Below the pieces are notes generated by a model that saw only the letters and a list, made by a program, of their open reading frames with translations, was not told the origin of the DNA and ran no database searches. From Fimenecus sp045543095 (lineage in GTDB: Bacteria > Bacillota > Clostridia > Oscillospirales > Acutalibacteraceae), in NCBI GenBank assembly GCA_045543095.1, contig JAZQMC010000025.1:36240-100239 (forward strand): DNA of 64,000 nucleotides, written 5' to 3'. Positions 16,145 to 24,756 of this stretch are shown here, piece by piece. The position numbers and the translations under genes were made by a program. How positions within the stretch are numbered: the stretch's first letter is position 1; each line of letters opens with the position of its first letter.

Positions 16145-17512
16145 TTACATCGGGAAGCCGCCCATGCCACCCATACCGCCGAAGCCACCATTCATACCCA
16201 TACGCTTCATTTTGCGTTTCATACTGCCTGAGTTCATCTGCTTGAACATCTTTTGCATCTGACGGTACTGATTGAGAAGTCGGTTAACATCTTCAACCTG
16301 CATTCCGCAACCTGCTGCAATTCTGCGTTTACGCGAAGGATTGATAATATCGGGGTTTCTGCGTTCTTTGATTGTCATTGAAAGAATAATCGCTTTCATT
16401 CTGTCAAACTGACGCTCATCAATATCAACATCTTTAACCTTTTTATTTATACCGGGTAGCATTGAGAGAATATCCTTCATACTGCCCATTTTGTTAATCT
16501 GCTCAAACTGGTCAAGCAAATCTTCAAGGTCAAATTTGTTTTTGCGAAGCTTTTCTTCAAGCTGTGCTGCCTTTTTCTCATCAAGTGCGATTTCTGCTTT
16601 TTCAATAAGTGAAAGCACATCGCCCATTCCAAGAATTCTTGACGCCATTCGGTCGGGATAGAAATAATCGAGTTCATCAAGTTTTTCACCCATACCGACA
16701 AATTTAATCGGTTTACCTGTAACGGCTCTTGCTGAAAGAGCAGCACCACCACGGGTATCACCGTCCATTTTAGTAAGCACAAGGCCGTCAATGCCCAATT
16801 CGTCATTAAATGTACTTGCAACAGTAACTGCGTCCTGACCAAGCATTGCATCAATAACAAGCAAGATTTCGTGAGGACGAACTTCTGATTTAATGTTTTT
16901 AAGCTCGTTCATAAGCTCTGTATCAATATGCAAACGACCTGCTGTATCTATAAAAACATAGTCATAGCCTTTATCTTTTGCAAGTTTGATAGCTTCTTTT
17001 GCGATTGTTACGGGATTAGTCTGACCCATTTCAAAAACTGGCACACCAACCTGTTCACCAACAACCTGCAACTGCTTAATAGCAGCGGGACGATAAATAT
17101 CGCAGGCTACAAGTAAGGGTCTGTGATTTTCGCTTTTGAGCTTTCGTGCGATTTTTGCACAATGAGTTGTTTTACCGGAACCCTGAAGACCACACATCAT
17201 AATGATTGTTGGCGGATGGCTTGCATAAGCAAGTCTTGTCTGAGTACCACCCATAAGGTCTGTAAGCTCTTCGTTAACAATTTTGATAACCATCTGTGCA
17301 GGGGTTAAGCTTTCCATAACCTGTGCACCAATTGCACGCTCTGTTACCTTTGCGGTGAAATCCTTGGCTACTTTATAGTTAACGTCTGCTTCTAAAAGTG
17401 CAAGACGAACCTCACGCATTGCTTCTTTTACGTCTTTTTCATTAAGACTGCCCTTACTTTTCAATCGCTGAAAGGCAGCTTCAAGTCTGTCAGATAAACC
17501 TTCAAATGCCAT
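16145..17512 (-). CDS. ffh: Signal recognition particle GTPase Ffh
   Basis: About 455 residues. N and G domains: G1 GLQGSGKTT, G3 DTAGR, G4 TKMDGD; the insertion-box region is normal. The methionine-rich M domain (about 300-435) binds SRP RNA and signal peptides, and the tail is Gly/Met-rich. Targets nascent membrane proteins to FtsY at the membrane. The ATG at 17512 gives the family N-terminus MAFEGLSDRL. Follows ylxM by 13 bases. Confidence 0.97.
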   Translation of the reverse strand: MAFEGLSDRLEAAFQRLKSKGSLNEKDVKEAMREVRLALLEADVNYKVAKDFTAKVTERAIGAQVMESLTPAQMVIKIVNEELTDLMGGTQTRLAYASHPPTIIMMCGLQGSGKTTHCAKIARKLKSENHRPLLVACDIYRPAAIKQLQVVGEQVGVPVFEMGQTNPVTIAKEAIKLAKDKGYDYVFIDTAGRLHIDTELMNELKNIKSEVRPHEILLVIDAMLGQDAVTVASTFNDELGIDGLVLTKMDGDTRGGAALSARAVTGKPIKFVGMGEKLDELDYFYPDRMASRILGMGDVLSLIEKAEIALDEKKAAQLEEKLRKNKFDLEDLLDQFEQINKMGSMKDILSMLPGINKKVKDVDIDERQFDRMKAIILSMTIKERRNPDIINPSRKRRIAAGCGMQVEDVNRLLNQYRQMQKMFKQMNSGSMKRKMKRMGMNGGFGGMGGMGGFPM

Positions 17513-17525
17513 AACTGTCACCACC

Positions 17526-17888
17526 CTATTCTGTCAAGGAAAGTGCAATCGACTTTATCTTAACTGTTTTATCGTTAATTTCGCGGGAAAGACCGTGCGA
17601 CAAATTATATTCGTTAATTTCATCAGCACATCTCATAATATTTTCAAGACCTACGTTTACTGCCTCAAGCTTTTGTGAAAACCTGAGTTTTGTTTCCATG
17701 TCAAAAAGCAATGCTTCTGCCCTTTTAATAGAATCACGCACGCCCTGACGGGTTATCCCCTCATTCTCGGCTATTTCTGAAAGAGAAAGGTCATCGTTAT
17801 AATAATAATTGAGATAATCACGCTGTTTTGCGGTAAGAGTTTCACCGTACAAATCAAGAAGCATTGATATTTCAACATTGTTTGCCAC
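17526..17888 (-). CDS. ylxM: YlxM/p13-type SRP-associated helix-turn-helix protein
   Basis: About 120 residues. Sigma-70 region 4-like helix-turn-helix (LSLSEIAENEGITRQGVRDSIKRAE). YlxM binds or modulates the SRP and is almost always upstream of ffh, as here. The GTG at 17888 is chosen because GGAGGTG lies six bases upstream; the longer frame from a TTG contains that box. A perfect promoter and a 5'-end hairpin lie immediately upstream. Confidence 0.9.
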   Translation of the reverse strand: MANNVEISMLLDLYGETLTAKQRDYLNYYYNDDLSLSEIAENEGITRQGVRDSIKRAEALLFDMETKLRFSQKLEAVNVGLENIMRCADEINEYNLSHGLSREINDKTVKIKSIALSLTE

Positions 17889-17906
17889 GATTGACACCTC
17901 CTTCAA

Positions 17907-17941
17907 AAAAACATCCTGTAAAGCGTTTAGACTTTACAGGA
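17907..17941 (-). promoter_or_regulatory. Terminator-like hairpin at the 5' end of the ylxM-ffh transcript
   Basis: Perfect ten-base arms (17914-17923 and 17932-17941) with an eight-base loop, followed on the minus strand by GTTTTTTT and then the ylxM ribosome binding site. It has the form of an intrinsic terminator but lies just downstream of a consensus promoter, so it could be an attenuator or a 5' stabiliser, or terminate read-through from the lipoprotein gene. Confidence 0.75.
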
Positions 17942-17945
17942 CGGT

Positions 17946-17974
17946 ATTATACTAAATAATATTCAGTTTGTCAA
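17946..17974 (-). promoter_or_regulatory. Consensus promoter of ylxM-ffh
   Basis: Exact TTGACA and TATAAT with a 17-base spacer on the minus strand. The predicted start is near 17939, inside the first hairpin arm. Confidence 0.88.
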
Positions 17975-17990
17975 GAAGTTTTTTGTAAAA

Positions 17991-18473
17991 TTACGGAACT
18001 GCTACAATGTCGTCCCAATCAATGCTTCCGCCCTTGTTGGTATCGCTGCCGATTTCAACACCCGATGATTCAGAAGATGAGGGCTCTTCGTTATTTTCAC
18101 TTGAAGAAGGCTCATCTTTTTCATTCGATGAAGGCTCGTCTTTTTCGTTATCTTTGTTTGGAGCAGTTGTTGATGTTGTTGTGCTGTTCTTGTCTTCTTT
18201 GTCGTTCTTATCTGACTTTTTAGTTGTTGTTTCTGTAATAAGGTCTTCTATTCTATCCATAAAGCCGTCTTTATCAGTAGTTACGGGAATTTTGTCACCT
18301 TCAACATTAGTTACAAAGTTTTCGCCGTCTTCATCCTCGTAAATCTCGACAATATCACCATTTTCAAGTTTAACGGTATGGTCAACCTTATAATCAGGTT
18401 CTTTTTTACAAGCCGCAAAAACAACCACAACAGCGAGAAGTAACATAGCAGCCGCAATTATTTTTTTATTCAT
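17991..18473 (-). CDS. Putative lipoprotein with low-complexity acidic tail
   Basis: 160 residues. A lipoprotein-type signal peptide ends in FAAC with Cys22 as the likely lipidation site. A short folded region (about 25-75) contains HTVKLENGDIVEIYEDEDGE-like beta hairpins. The rest is Thr/Ser/Glu/Asp/Lys-rich with repeated EKDEPSS units and no obvious domain. Function unknown; such tails are typical of surface-exposed linkers. Flanked by mutS2 upstream and ylxM downstream but likely transcribed alone. Confidence 0.75.
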   Translation of the reverse strand: MNKKIIAAAMLLLAVVVVFAACKKEPDYKVDHTVKLENGDIVEIYEDEDGENFVTNVEGDKIPVTTDKDGFMDRIEDLITETTTKKSDKNDKEDKNSTTTSTTAPNKDNEKDEPSSNEKDEPSSSENNEEPSSSESSGVEIGSDTNKGGSIDWDDIVAVP

Positions 18474-18545
18474 TATGTAAATCCCCTTTCAGATTTCATA
18501 TTTAATAAATATAGAATATCACATTTTATAACACATTGCAAGAGA

Positions 18546-20924
18546 TTATTTTAATTCGGCTATGGTAACACCTTCCTCACCCTCTCCGAATGTACCTACA
18601 CGGAATGTGCGTATATTAGGATGCTTGCGAAGATGTATATGAATACCCTTGCGAAGTGCACCCGTACCCTTGCCATGAATTATAGTGATTTCGTTAAGTC
18701 CTGTGCGAAGAACACTGTCAATGAATTTATCCAAATCAAGAATTGCCTCTTCAACAGTAGTGCCACGCAAATCAATGCTTGATGTGGCAGATGCAGTAGC
18801 TCTTGAACCCGTATGAACAGTGCGTGTGCCGTAATTGTTCTTTTTAGGTTGTTTTTTTGCACCGATAAGTCGCAAGTCAGAAATATCGGCTTTCATTTTA
18901 ATCATACCCGACTGCACCTGAACTGTATTTTTCTTTTCATCGATTGAGATAATCTCTGCTTCTCCACCGAGAGTTTTTACAAAAACTCTATCACCGATTA
19001 CAAGTGCACGGGGAAGAATGTAGTCGCCGTCATCTGTTTGCAGACTGTTTGTAATTTCATCCATTTTGTCAAGCTGTTTACCCATTGCGGCTCTGGCTTT
19101 TCGGGCGATTTCTTGGTGATTATTTTTCTTTGCGAGTTCTTTTTTCAGTTGCTCAATTTCAAGCAAAAGTGAATTACCTGCACGGCGGGCATTTTCAACA
19201 ATTCTTTCAGCTTCTTTTTTAGCACGGTCTATTTCTTTTTCGCTTTTGAGTTTTGCTTCTTCAAGCTGTTTTTCTGCATTTTCTTTTTGACGAAGAATTG
19301 CTTGTTTTTCTTCTTCTAACCTTTCACGGTCATCTTCCAGTGCTTTTCGGGCAGTTTCAAGAGTATCAACCGCATCTTCAAATTTTGTGTCGGATTCAGA
19401 AATTAGAGTTTTTGCAAAATCGGTTATTTCTTCATTTATTCCCAATCTGCCCGCAATTGCAAGAGCGTTTGAACGACCCGGCATACCTATTAAAAGTCGG
19501 TAAGTTGGTTTTAAAGATGCCACATCAAATTCACAACAACCGTTTTCTACTCTGTTAGTTTTCAAAGCATATTCTTTAAGTTCAGAATAGTGAGTTGTTG
19601 AGGCGATTTTTGCACCCTTTTGTCTTAAATTTTCAAGGATTGCAACAGCAAGTGCGGCACCCTCAATGGGGTCTGTACCTGCACCCAACTCGTCAATAAG
19701 CACCAAACTTCTGTCATCAGCATTTTTAAGAATGTCAACAATTGTAGACATATGTGCCGAAAAGGTTGAGAGTGACTGCTCAATGCTTTGCTCGTCACCG
19801 ATGTCTGCAAGGACATTATCAAAAACTGATACTCGGCTGTTATCGGACACGGGTAGCATAAGCCCGCACTCTGCCATAAGCGTTAAAAGTCCGATTGTTT
19901 TAATGGAAACTGTTTTACCGCCCGTGTTAGCACCTGTGATTACAAGAGAATCAAAATCAATACCAAGCGAAATATCAACAGGAACAACAGAACGGGGGTC
20001 AATTAACGGATGACGAGCTTTTTTAAGCAATATTTCACCGTCGTTATTGAGAATTGGTCTGCTTGCTTTCATTTTATATGCAAGGTGGGCTTTTGCGAAA
20101 ATCAAATCGAGCATAACCGCTGAATCAAAGCTGATTTTAATTGTATCTTCAAACTCCCCTGCCATTTGTGAGAGTTCTGCAAGAATTCTTTCTATTTCGT
20201 CCTGCTCGCGACTTTCAAGGACCTTGATTTCGTTATTAGCTTCAACAACGGCGGCGGGTTCAATAAACACAGTTGCACCGCTACCCGAGGTATCGTGCAC
20301 CATACCCGCAACTTCACCGCGGTTTTCTGCTTTAACAGGCACAACAAATCGACCGTTGCGCTGTGTGATAATACCGTCACGAAGCACCTTTGAATAGTGG
20401 CTTGAATGAATCATATTATCAAGCTGTTCGCGAATTTTGTTTTCATAATGACGCTTTTTTCGTCTTATTTCTTTCAATTCGGGTGAAGCGTTATCGCTGA
20501 TTTCGGTTTCCGAAATAATGGCGTTTGTTATTCTTTCTTCAAGATATTTATTTGGGTAAAGCGAATTGAACAAATCATCAAGTGAATTTGACATACCCGC
20601 ACATTTTTCGTGCCATACAGTTATTCCGCGGATGATTTTAAGTGTTACAGCAATTTTTAAAAGCTCGCCCGCTGAAAGTGAACCGCCCGCAGCGGCACGG
20701 CTCAATGCATTATTGACGTTCTGAAGTCCGCCGAATGATGGTGCACCGAATTTGGCAATAAAAATATAAGCCGCCTCGGTTTTGTCGAGCAGACTGAGTA
20801 CCTCAAAATAGTCGGATAAAGGCTTTATTTCAAGTGCTTTTTCTTTAGCATCGGCACTTGATGCAGTATCGCTTAACATTTTGAGAATTTTATCAAGTTC
20901 AAGTGAAATACAATGTTTATTCAT
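18546..20924 (-). CDS. mutS2: Endonuclease MutS2
   Basis: 792 residues. MutS core and ATPase domains with Walker A GANTGGKT (about 333) and Walker B VLIDELGAGTDP; a long coiled-coil clamp (about 510-620); a KOW-like segment; and a C-terminal Smr nuclease domain with DLRG and HGKGTGALR. MutS2 acts in anti-recombination and, in Bacillus, ribosome collision rescue; it lacks the mismatch-recognition domain of MutS. The ATG overlaps the recO stop by one base, so the two genes are coupled. Confidence 0.96.
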   Translation of the reverse strand: MNKHCISLELDKILKMLSDTASSADAKEKALEIKPLSDYFEVLSLLDKTEAAYIFIAKFGAPSFGGLQNVNNALSRAAAGGSLSAGELLKIAVTLKIIRGITVWHEKCAGMSNSLDDLFNSLYPNKYLEERITNAIISETEISDNASPELKEIRRKKRHYENKIREQLDNMIHSSHYSKVLRDGIITQRNGRFVVPVKAENRGEVAGMVHDTSGSGATVFIEPAAVVEANNEIKVLESREQDEIERILAELSQMAGEFEDTIKISFDSAVMLDLIFAKAHLAYKMKASRPILNNDGEILLKKARHPLIDPRSVVPVDISLGIDFDSLVITGANTGGKTVSIKTIGLLTLMAECGLMLPVSDNSRVSVFDNVLADIGDEQSIEQSLSTFSAHMSTIVDILKNADDRSLVLIDELGAGTDPIEGAALAVAILENLRQKGAKIASTTHYSELKEYALKTNRVENGCCEFDVASLKPTYRLLIGMPGRSNALAIAGRLGINEEITDFAKTLISESDTKFEDAVDTLETARKALEDDRERLEEEKQAILRQKENAEKQLEEAKLKSEKEIDRAKKEAERIVENARRAGNSLLLEIEQLKKELAKKNNHQEIARKARAAMGKQLDKMDEITNSLQTDDGDYILPRALVIGDRVFVKTLGGEAEIISIDEKKNTVQVQSGMIKMKADISDLRLIGAKKQPKKNNYGTRTVHTGSRATASATSSIDLRGTTVEEAILDLDKFIDSVLRTGLNEITIIHGKGTGALRKGIHIHLRKHPNIRTFRVGTFGEGEEGVTIAELK

Positions 20925-21667
20925 TATTGCACCTTTATACTATTATAGAATTCTAAAGTTTTGAAATTTCTTTGTAATTTGGATAATAAATATTTTTCTG
21001 TTATATATGATAAATCGGGTATTGCATAATCTTCCATTTTAAAGGAATAGATTTTCTCAAAATCTGAAAATGCAATGTGACGAAGTGCCTTGACAAGACC
21101 TATATCAAGACCCAACAGAGCCGATGATGAAATACAGTTTTCACAATAGAGAAGTCCGTCCTGTACATCAAAATACATTGTATCTGTTTCGTATTCACCG
21201 CAACGCTCACAGGCAATAAGATTCGGCATAAAGCCCGCAATACACATCATTCGCAGTTCTGTGATTGCTTTTATTTGTTCATTGGGCATTGTGCCTTTTG
21301 AAAGAAAGTGAAGTGAATTGAGAATGAGTCTTAAATATTCTTCAGCCGGTTCTTCCTCTTGAACTAATGAAATTGCAAGCTCGGAGAAATACTGTGCCAA
21401 TGAAATTTTATCCAAATCGTTACGGAGTCCGAAAAATGTTTCAAGGGGCTCGGCTTCATCAATTATGTAGCTATCCCTTGATTTATAAAGGGATATTTTT
21501 GAATAACAGAACATTCCTGTTGCACTGTTTTTACGGTTTTTAAAGGATTTTGCACCGCGGACAAAAGCACGCACAAGCCCGTTATGGCGTGTAAGCACCG
21601 TAACAAGCTTGTCTTTTTCACCGATATTCTGTTCTTTGAGTATCAGACCGTCCGTATTCGTCCTCAT
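20924..21667 (-). CDS. recO: DNA repair protein RecO
   Basis: About 247 residues. N-terminal OB fold (TDGLILKEQNIGEKDKLV), helical region and a zinc finger CERCG...CENC (about 145-175). Loads RecA on SSB-coated gaps with RecR. The ATG at 21667 follows GAGGA and gives the family N-terminus; an in-frame ATG six codons earlier is less likely. Its start lies inside the small yqzL-like gene in another frame. Confidence 0.94.
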   Translation of the reverse strand: MRTNTDGLILKEQNIGEKDKLVTVLTRHNGLVRAFVRGAKSFKNRKNSATGMFCYSKISLYKSRDSYIIDEAEPLETFFGLRNDLDKISLAQYFSELAISLVQEEEPAEEYLRLILNSLHFLSKGTMPNEQIKAITELRMMCIAGFMPNLIACERCGEYETDTMYFDVQDGLLYCENCISSSALLGLDIGLVKALRHIAFSDFEKIYSFKMEDYAIPDLSYITEKYLLSKLQRNFKTLEFYNSIKVQ

Positions 21668-21779
21668 CGTACAGTTCCTCGTCATAGCCCTGCTTTTTAT
21701 TCTGCAGGGATTTATACATTAAATAATCCTCTACCTTACCACTCTTTGTAAATCTGCTCCAGATTGCCATTTTATCCAT
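21618..21779 (-). CDS. Small YqzL-like protein overlapping recO
   Basis: A 53-residue frame between era and recO, beginning MDKMAIWSRFTKSGKVEDYL. An aromatic, basic start and a very acidic C-terminus (YDEELYDEDEYG). The position and the WxxFxxSGxxxxYL pattern match the YqzL family of tiny conserved Firmicutes proteins of unknown function. GGCGG lies nine bases before the ATG at 21779. It overlaps the 5' end of recO by 50 bases in a different frame, so translation may be coupled. Confidence 0.75.
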   Translation of the reverse strand: MDKMAIWSRFTKSGKVEDYLMYKSLQNKKQGYDEELYDEDEYGRSDTQRTEYR

Positions 21780-21860
21780 TGAAAATTACCGCCTTTCTGT
21801 TATTAATTTGCGATAATTTTAATTGGAATATGAATGGTAAAAATAAAATGAATTGGTAAA

Positions 21861-22754
21861 TTAATCTAATCCGAAATTATGAATAAGACCCTCGCGGTTT
21901 CGCCAACCCTCTTTTACTTTTACCCAGCATTGAAGATTGATTTTGCAACCGAAAAAGTTTTCCATATCTTGACGGGCATAGGTGGAAATCTTTTTAAGCA
22001 TAGCCCCGCCTTTGCCGATAATTATACCCTTATGGCTATCACGCTCGCAGAAAATTGTGGCTTCAACATCCATAATTCCGTCACTACGTTCACGCATTTT
22101 TTCAATGCTGACTGCTGTGCCGTGGGGAATTTCTTTATCTAAAAGTCTTAACATTTTTTCGCGTATAATCTCGCCCGCAAGCACTCTTTCAGGTTGGTCG
22201 GTGAGAGTATCGTCGGGGAAGAAATGCTCGGATTCAAAGCTGAGTTTTTTAAGTTCTTCTAAAAGCTCTTTTATTCCGCTACCGTTCTGTGCAGAAACAG
22301 GAACAATTGCCTCAAAATCATAATGTTCTGTCATTTCTGCAATACGAGAAATAAGATTTTCTTTTTCTTTAACAGTATCAATTTTATTGATTGCAAGAAT
22401 TGCGGGATTTTTGCCCTTTTTGATTTTTTCAATCAGTTCAAGCTCTGCGGGATTAAGTTCACCTGTTGGCTCAACCACCAAAAGACACGCGTCAACGCCC
22501 TCAATACTGTCGCTTACTGCCTTAACCATTTTCTCACCCAGCTTTGTTTTTGGCTTATGAAAACCAGGTGTATCGGTGAATACAAGCTGTACATTATCAT
22601 TAGTTGTAAGCACTCCCATAATGCGAGTGCGGGTTGTCTGGGGTTTGGAAGACACGATTGCGATTTTTGTGCCTAAAAGTTTATTAAGAATTGAAGATTT
22701 ACCAACATTAGCTTTACCTACAATAGCTATAAAAGCGGTTTTTGGAGTATTCAT
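21861..22754 (-). CDS. era: GTPase Era
   Basis: 297 residues. GTPase domain with G1 GKANVGKSS, G3 DTPGFHKP and G4 NKID, then a C-terminal KH domain (IIIGKGGAMLKKI) that binds the 3' end of 16S rRNA. Required for 30S maturation. Neighbours dgkA, ybeY and phoH form the standard Firmicutes block, separated by only a few bases. Confidence 0.97.
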   Translation of the reverse strand: MNTPKTAFIAIVGKANVGKSSILNKLLGTKIAIVSSKPQTTRTRIMGVLTTNDNVQLVFTDTPGFHKPKTKLGEKMVKAVSDSIEGVDACLLVVEPTGELNPAELELIEKIKKGKNPAILAINKIDTVKEKENLISRIAEMTEHYDFEAIVPVSAQNGSGIKELLEELKKLSFESEHFFPDDTLTDQPERVLAGEIIREKMLRLLDKEIPHGTAVSIEKMRERSDGIMDVEATIFCERDSHKGIIIGKGGAMLKKISTYARQDMENFFGCKINLQCWVKVKEGWRNREGLIHNFGLD

Positions 22755-22757
22755 TAT

Positions 22758-23228
22758 TTACCCTTTCTTTTTTGGAAATCCTTTAAATATGAATATAGTA
22801 AAAATAATTACTGAAATTGCAAACAAAACTATTGCAACAGGGTTTGCTATAAAATATGAAAACAAGCTTTCAAATGCTTTTGGCTGATACATAATTGCAA
22901 CACCGCAGAGCACCGAGAATATTGTGAACACAAGCACTGCACCCGCAGCACAGTCTTTTGCTATTCTGCCGTTTTCGGTATGCTCGTCCCCATACAAATC
23001 AACTGCACGCTCAATGGCTGTGTTTATCAGCTCACCGCCCATTACAAGTCCGTTTGCAAGAAATATTATCGCAAACTGTGTACTCGTGATTTCAAAGAAA
23101 TCAAAGGCGAAAAGGAAGAAATACATATAAAGCATACAGACGGTATGTATTCTCATATTACGCTCTTTTGTAAGTGCGGTAAAGATACCGCGAAAGGCAT
23201 AACCGAAGCTTTTAATAAGTGATTTCAT
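22758..23228 (-). CDS. dgkA: Diacylglycerol/undecaprenol kinase family protein
   Basis: 156 residues, integral membrane. The N-terminal DgkA domain has the conserved ERNMRIH and GGELINTAIE motifs followed by DLYG...AKDCAAGAV. Gram-positive members phosphorylate undecaprenol, recycling the wall lipid carrier. A fourth C-terminal membrane segment with a basic end (about 125-156) is added to the usual three. Lies between ybeY and era. Confidence 0.93.
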   Translation of the reverse strand: MKSLIKSFGYAFRGIFTALTKERNMRIHTVCMLYMYFFLFAFDFFEITSTQFAIIFLANGLVMGGELINTAIERAVDLYGDEHTENGRIAKDCAAGAVLVFTIFSVLCGVAIMYQPKAFESLFSYFIANPVAIVLFAISVIIFTIFIFKGFPKKKG

Positions 23229-23231
23229 AGC

Positions 23232-23738
23232 TTATTCCTCATCGAAATAGTAACTGCCATTTCTTTTTAATCCTACGCGAGTAAGTACTGCTTCTTCTTT
23301 TTCACGCATCTGAACTGCCTCAAGACCACCGTTTACATGGTCATAACCTAAAAGATGAAGAAGTGAATGAACGGTTAAGAAACCTATTTCGCGTTGAAGA
23401 GTATGACCGTATTTTTCTGCCTGGTCATAAGCGTGTTCGATTGAAATTATAATATCGCCAAGCATCAAAGAGCCTGTATCATAGTTTGTATCATATTCAC
23501 CGTTTTCTCCCAAGGGGAACGAAAGAACATCGGTGCTTTTATCAATTCCACGGTGCTTGAGATTCAACTCGTGAATGGTGGCGTCGTCAACAAATGTTAC
23601 GCTGATTTCTGCGGGTTCTGAAAATTCTTCGTTAGCCAAAACCGCCTTACAGCAACGGCGTACAAGCATTCTGACACCTGTTGGTATTTTCATAGCATTC
23701 TGCTGATTATCAATAATTACTCGTAATTTCTCGTTCAT
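23232..23738 (-). CDS. ybeY: Endoribonuclease YbeY
   Basis: 168 residues. Zinc site H-x3-H-x5-H at His124, His128 and His134 (HSLLHLLGYDH). Single-strand RNase for 16S rRNA 3' maturation and ribosome quality control. Starts four bases before the phoH stop (ATGA overlap). Confidence 0.96.
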   Translation of the reverse strand: MNEKLRVIIDNQQNAMKIPTGVRMLVRRCCKAVLANEEFSEPAEISVTFVDDATIHELNLKHRGIDKSTDVLSFPLGENGEYDTNYDTGSLMLGDIIISIEHAYDQAEKYGHTLQREIGFLTVHSLLHLLGYDHVNGGLEAVQMREKEEAVLTRVGLKRNGSYYFDEE

Positions 23739-24697
23739 TTCTTTTGCCTCATTTCCTGCTTTTCATAAGCCTTTATAATATCCTGAACCAGACGGTGACG
23801 AACCACATCTTTTTCTGTAAATACATTTATTGCAATATCGTCAATGCCTTTAAGAATTCGCATTGCCTCAACAAGCCCCGATTTTTTACCGTCAGGCAAG
23901 TCGATTTGTGTTACGTCACCCGTAACCACGATTTTTGAATTAAATCCCAATCGGGTCAAAAACATTTTCATCTGCTCACGGGTGGTATTCTGTGCTTCGT
24001 CTAAAATAATAAAGCTGTCGTCAAGAGTTCGACCTCTCATATAGGCAAGGGGTGCTACTTCAATGCTTCCCCTCTCCTGATAACGCTGAAAGCTTTCTGC
24101 ACCCAACATATCAAAAAGTGCGTCATAAAGCGGACGAAGATATGGGTCAACCTTTTGTTGCAAATCACCCGGAAGAAAGCCTAATTTTTCACCTGCTTCA
24201 ACTGCGGGTCGGGTTAAAATTATACGGTTAACCTCTTTTGCACGGAAGGCATTTACTGCCATTGCAACCGCCAAGTAGGTTTTACCTGTACCCGCAGGTC
24301 CTGCACCGAGAGTTATTGTATTATTCTTTATGGCTTCAAGATATTTCTTCTGCCCCAATGTTTTCGGCTTGATTGGTTTTCCCTTGGCAGTTATGCAGAC
24401 ACAATCGCCTGTCATTTCAGAAAGTTTATCCTCATTGCCCTCATTCACAAGGGACAACACATAACGGATATTCTGCTCTGATAAGGCTTCACCACGGTTT
24501 ATAAGCATTAAAAGACCGTTGATAGCACGTGTTGCCTTTGAAACATTTTCAGCATCACCGCTTATTTTAAGCTCTGAACCGCGACTAACAATTTTCACAT
24601 TATATTGGGACTCAATAAGTCTTACATTTTCATCAAAACTGCCGAACAGACTCACAGTCTGTTCCATTCTGTCAACATTGATTATTTGTTCAAACAT
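23735..24697 (-). CDS. phoH: PhoH-like ATPase
   Basis: 320 residues. Walker A GPAGTGKTYLA (about 137), Walker B FIILDEAQN, and an N-terminal KH-like segment (about 20-75). PhoH family NTPase, usually linked to ybeY and RNA metabolism; the precise role is not established. It follows yqfC-yqfD in the conserved Clostridia order yqfC-yqfD-phoH-ybeY. Confidence 0.94.
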   Translation of the reverse strand: MFEQIINVDRMEQTVSLFGSFDENVRLIESQYNVKIVSRGSELKISGDAENVSKATRAINGLLMLINRGEALSEQNIRYVLSLVNEGNEDKLSEMTGDCVCITAKGKPIKPKTLGQKKYLEAIKNNTITLGAGPAGTGKTYLAVAMAVNAFRAKEVNRIILTRPAVEAGEKLGFLPGDLQQKVDPYLRPLYDALFDMLGAESFQRYQERGSIEVAPLAYMRGRTLDDSFIILDEAQNTTREQMKMFLTRLGFNSKIVVTGDVTQIDLPDGKKSGLVEAMRILKGIDDIAINVFTEKDVVRHRLVQDIIKAYEKQEMRQKK

Positions 24698-24756
24698 TCA
24701 TTTAACAACCTTAATTTTATAAATTTGTAAAATTTTTACATATTATATCACAATTT

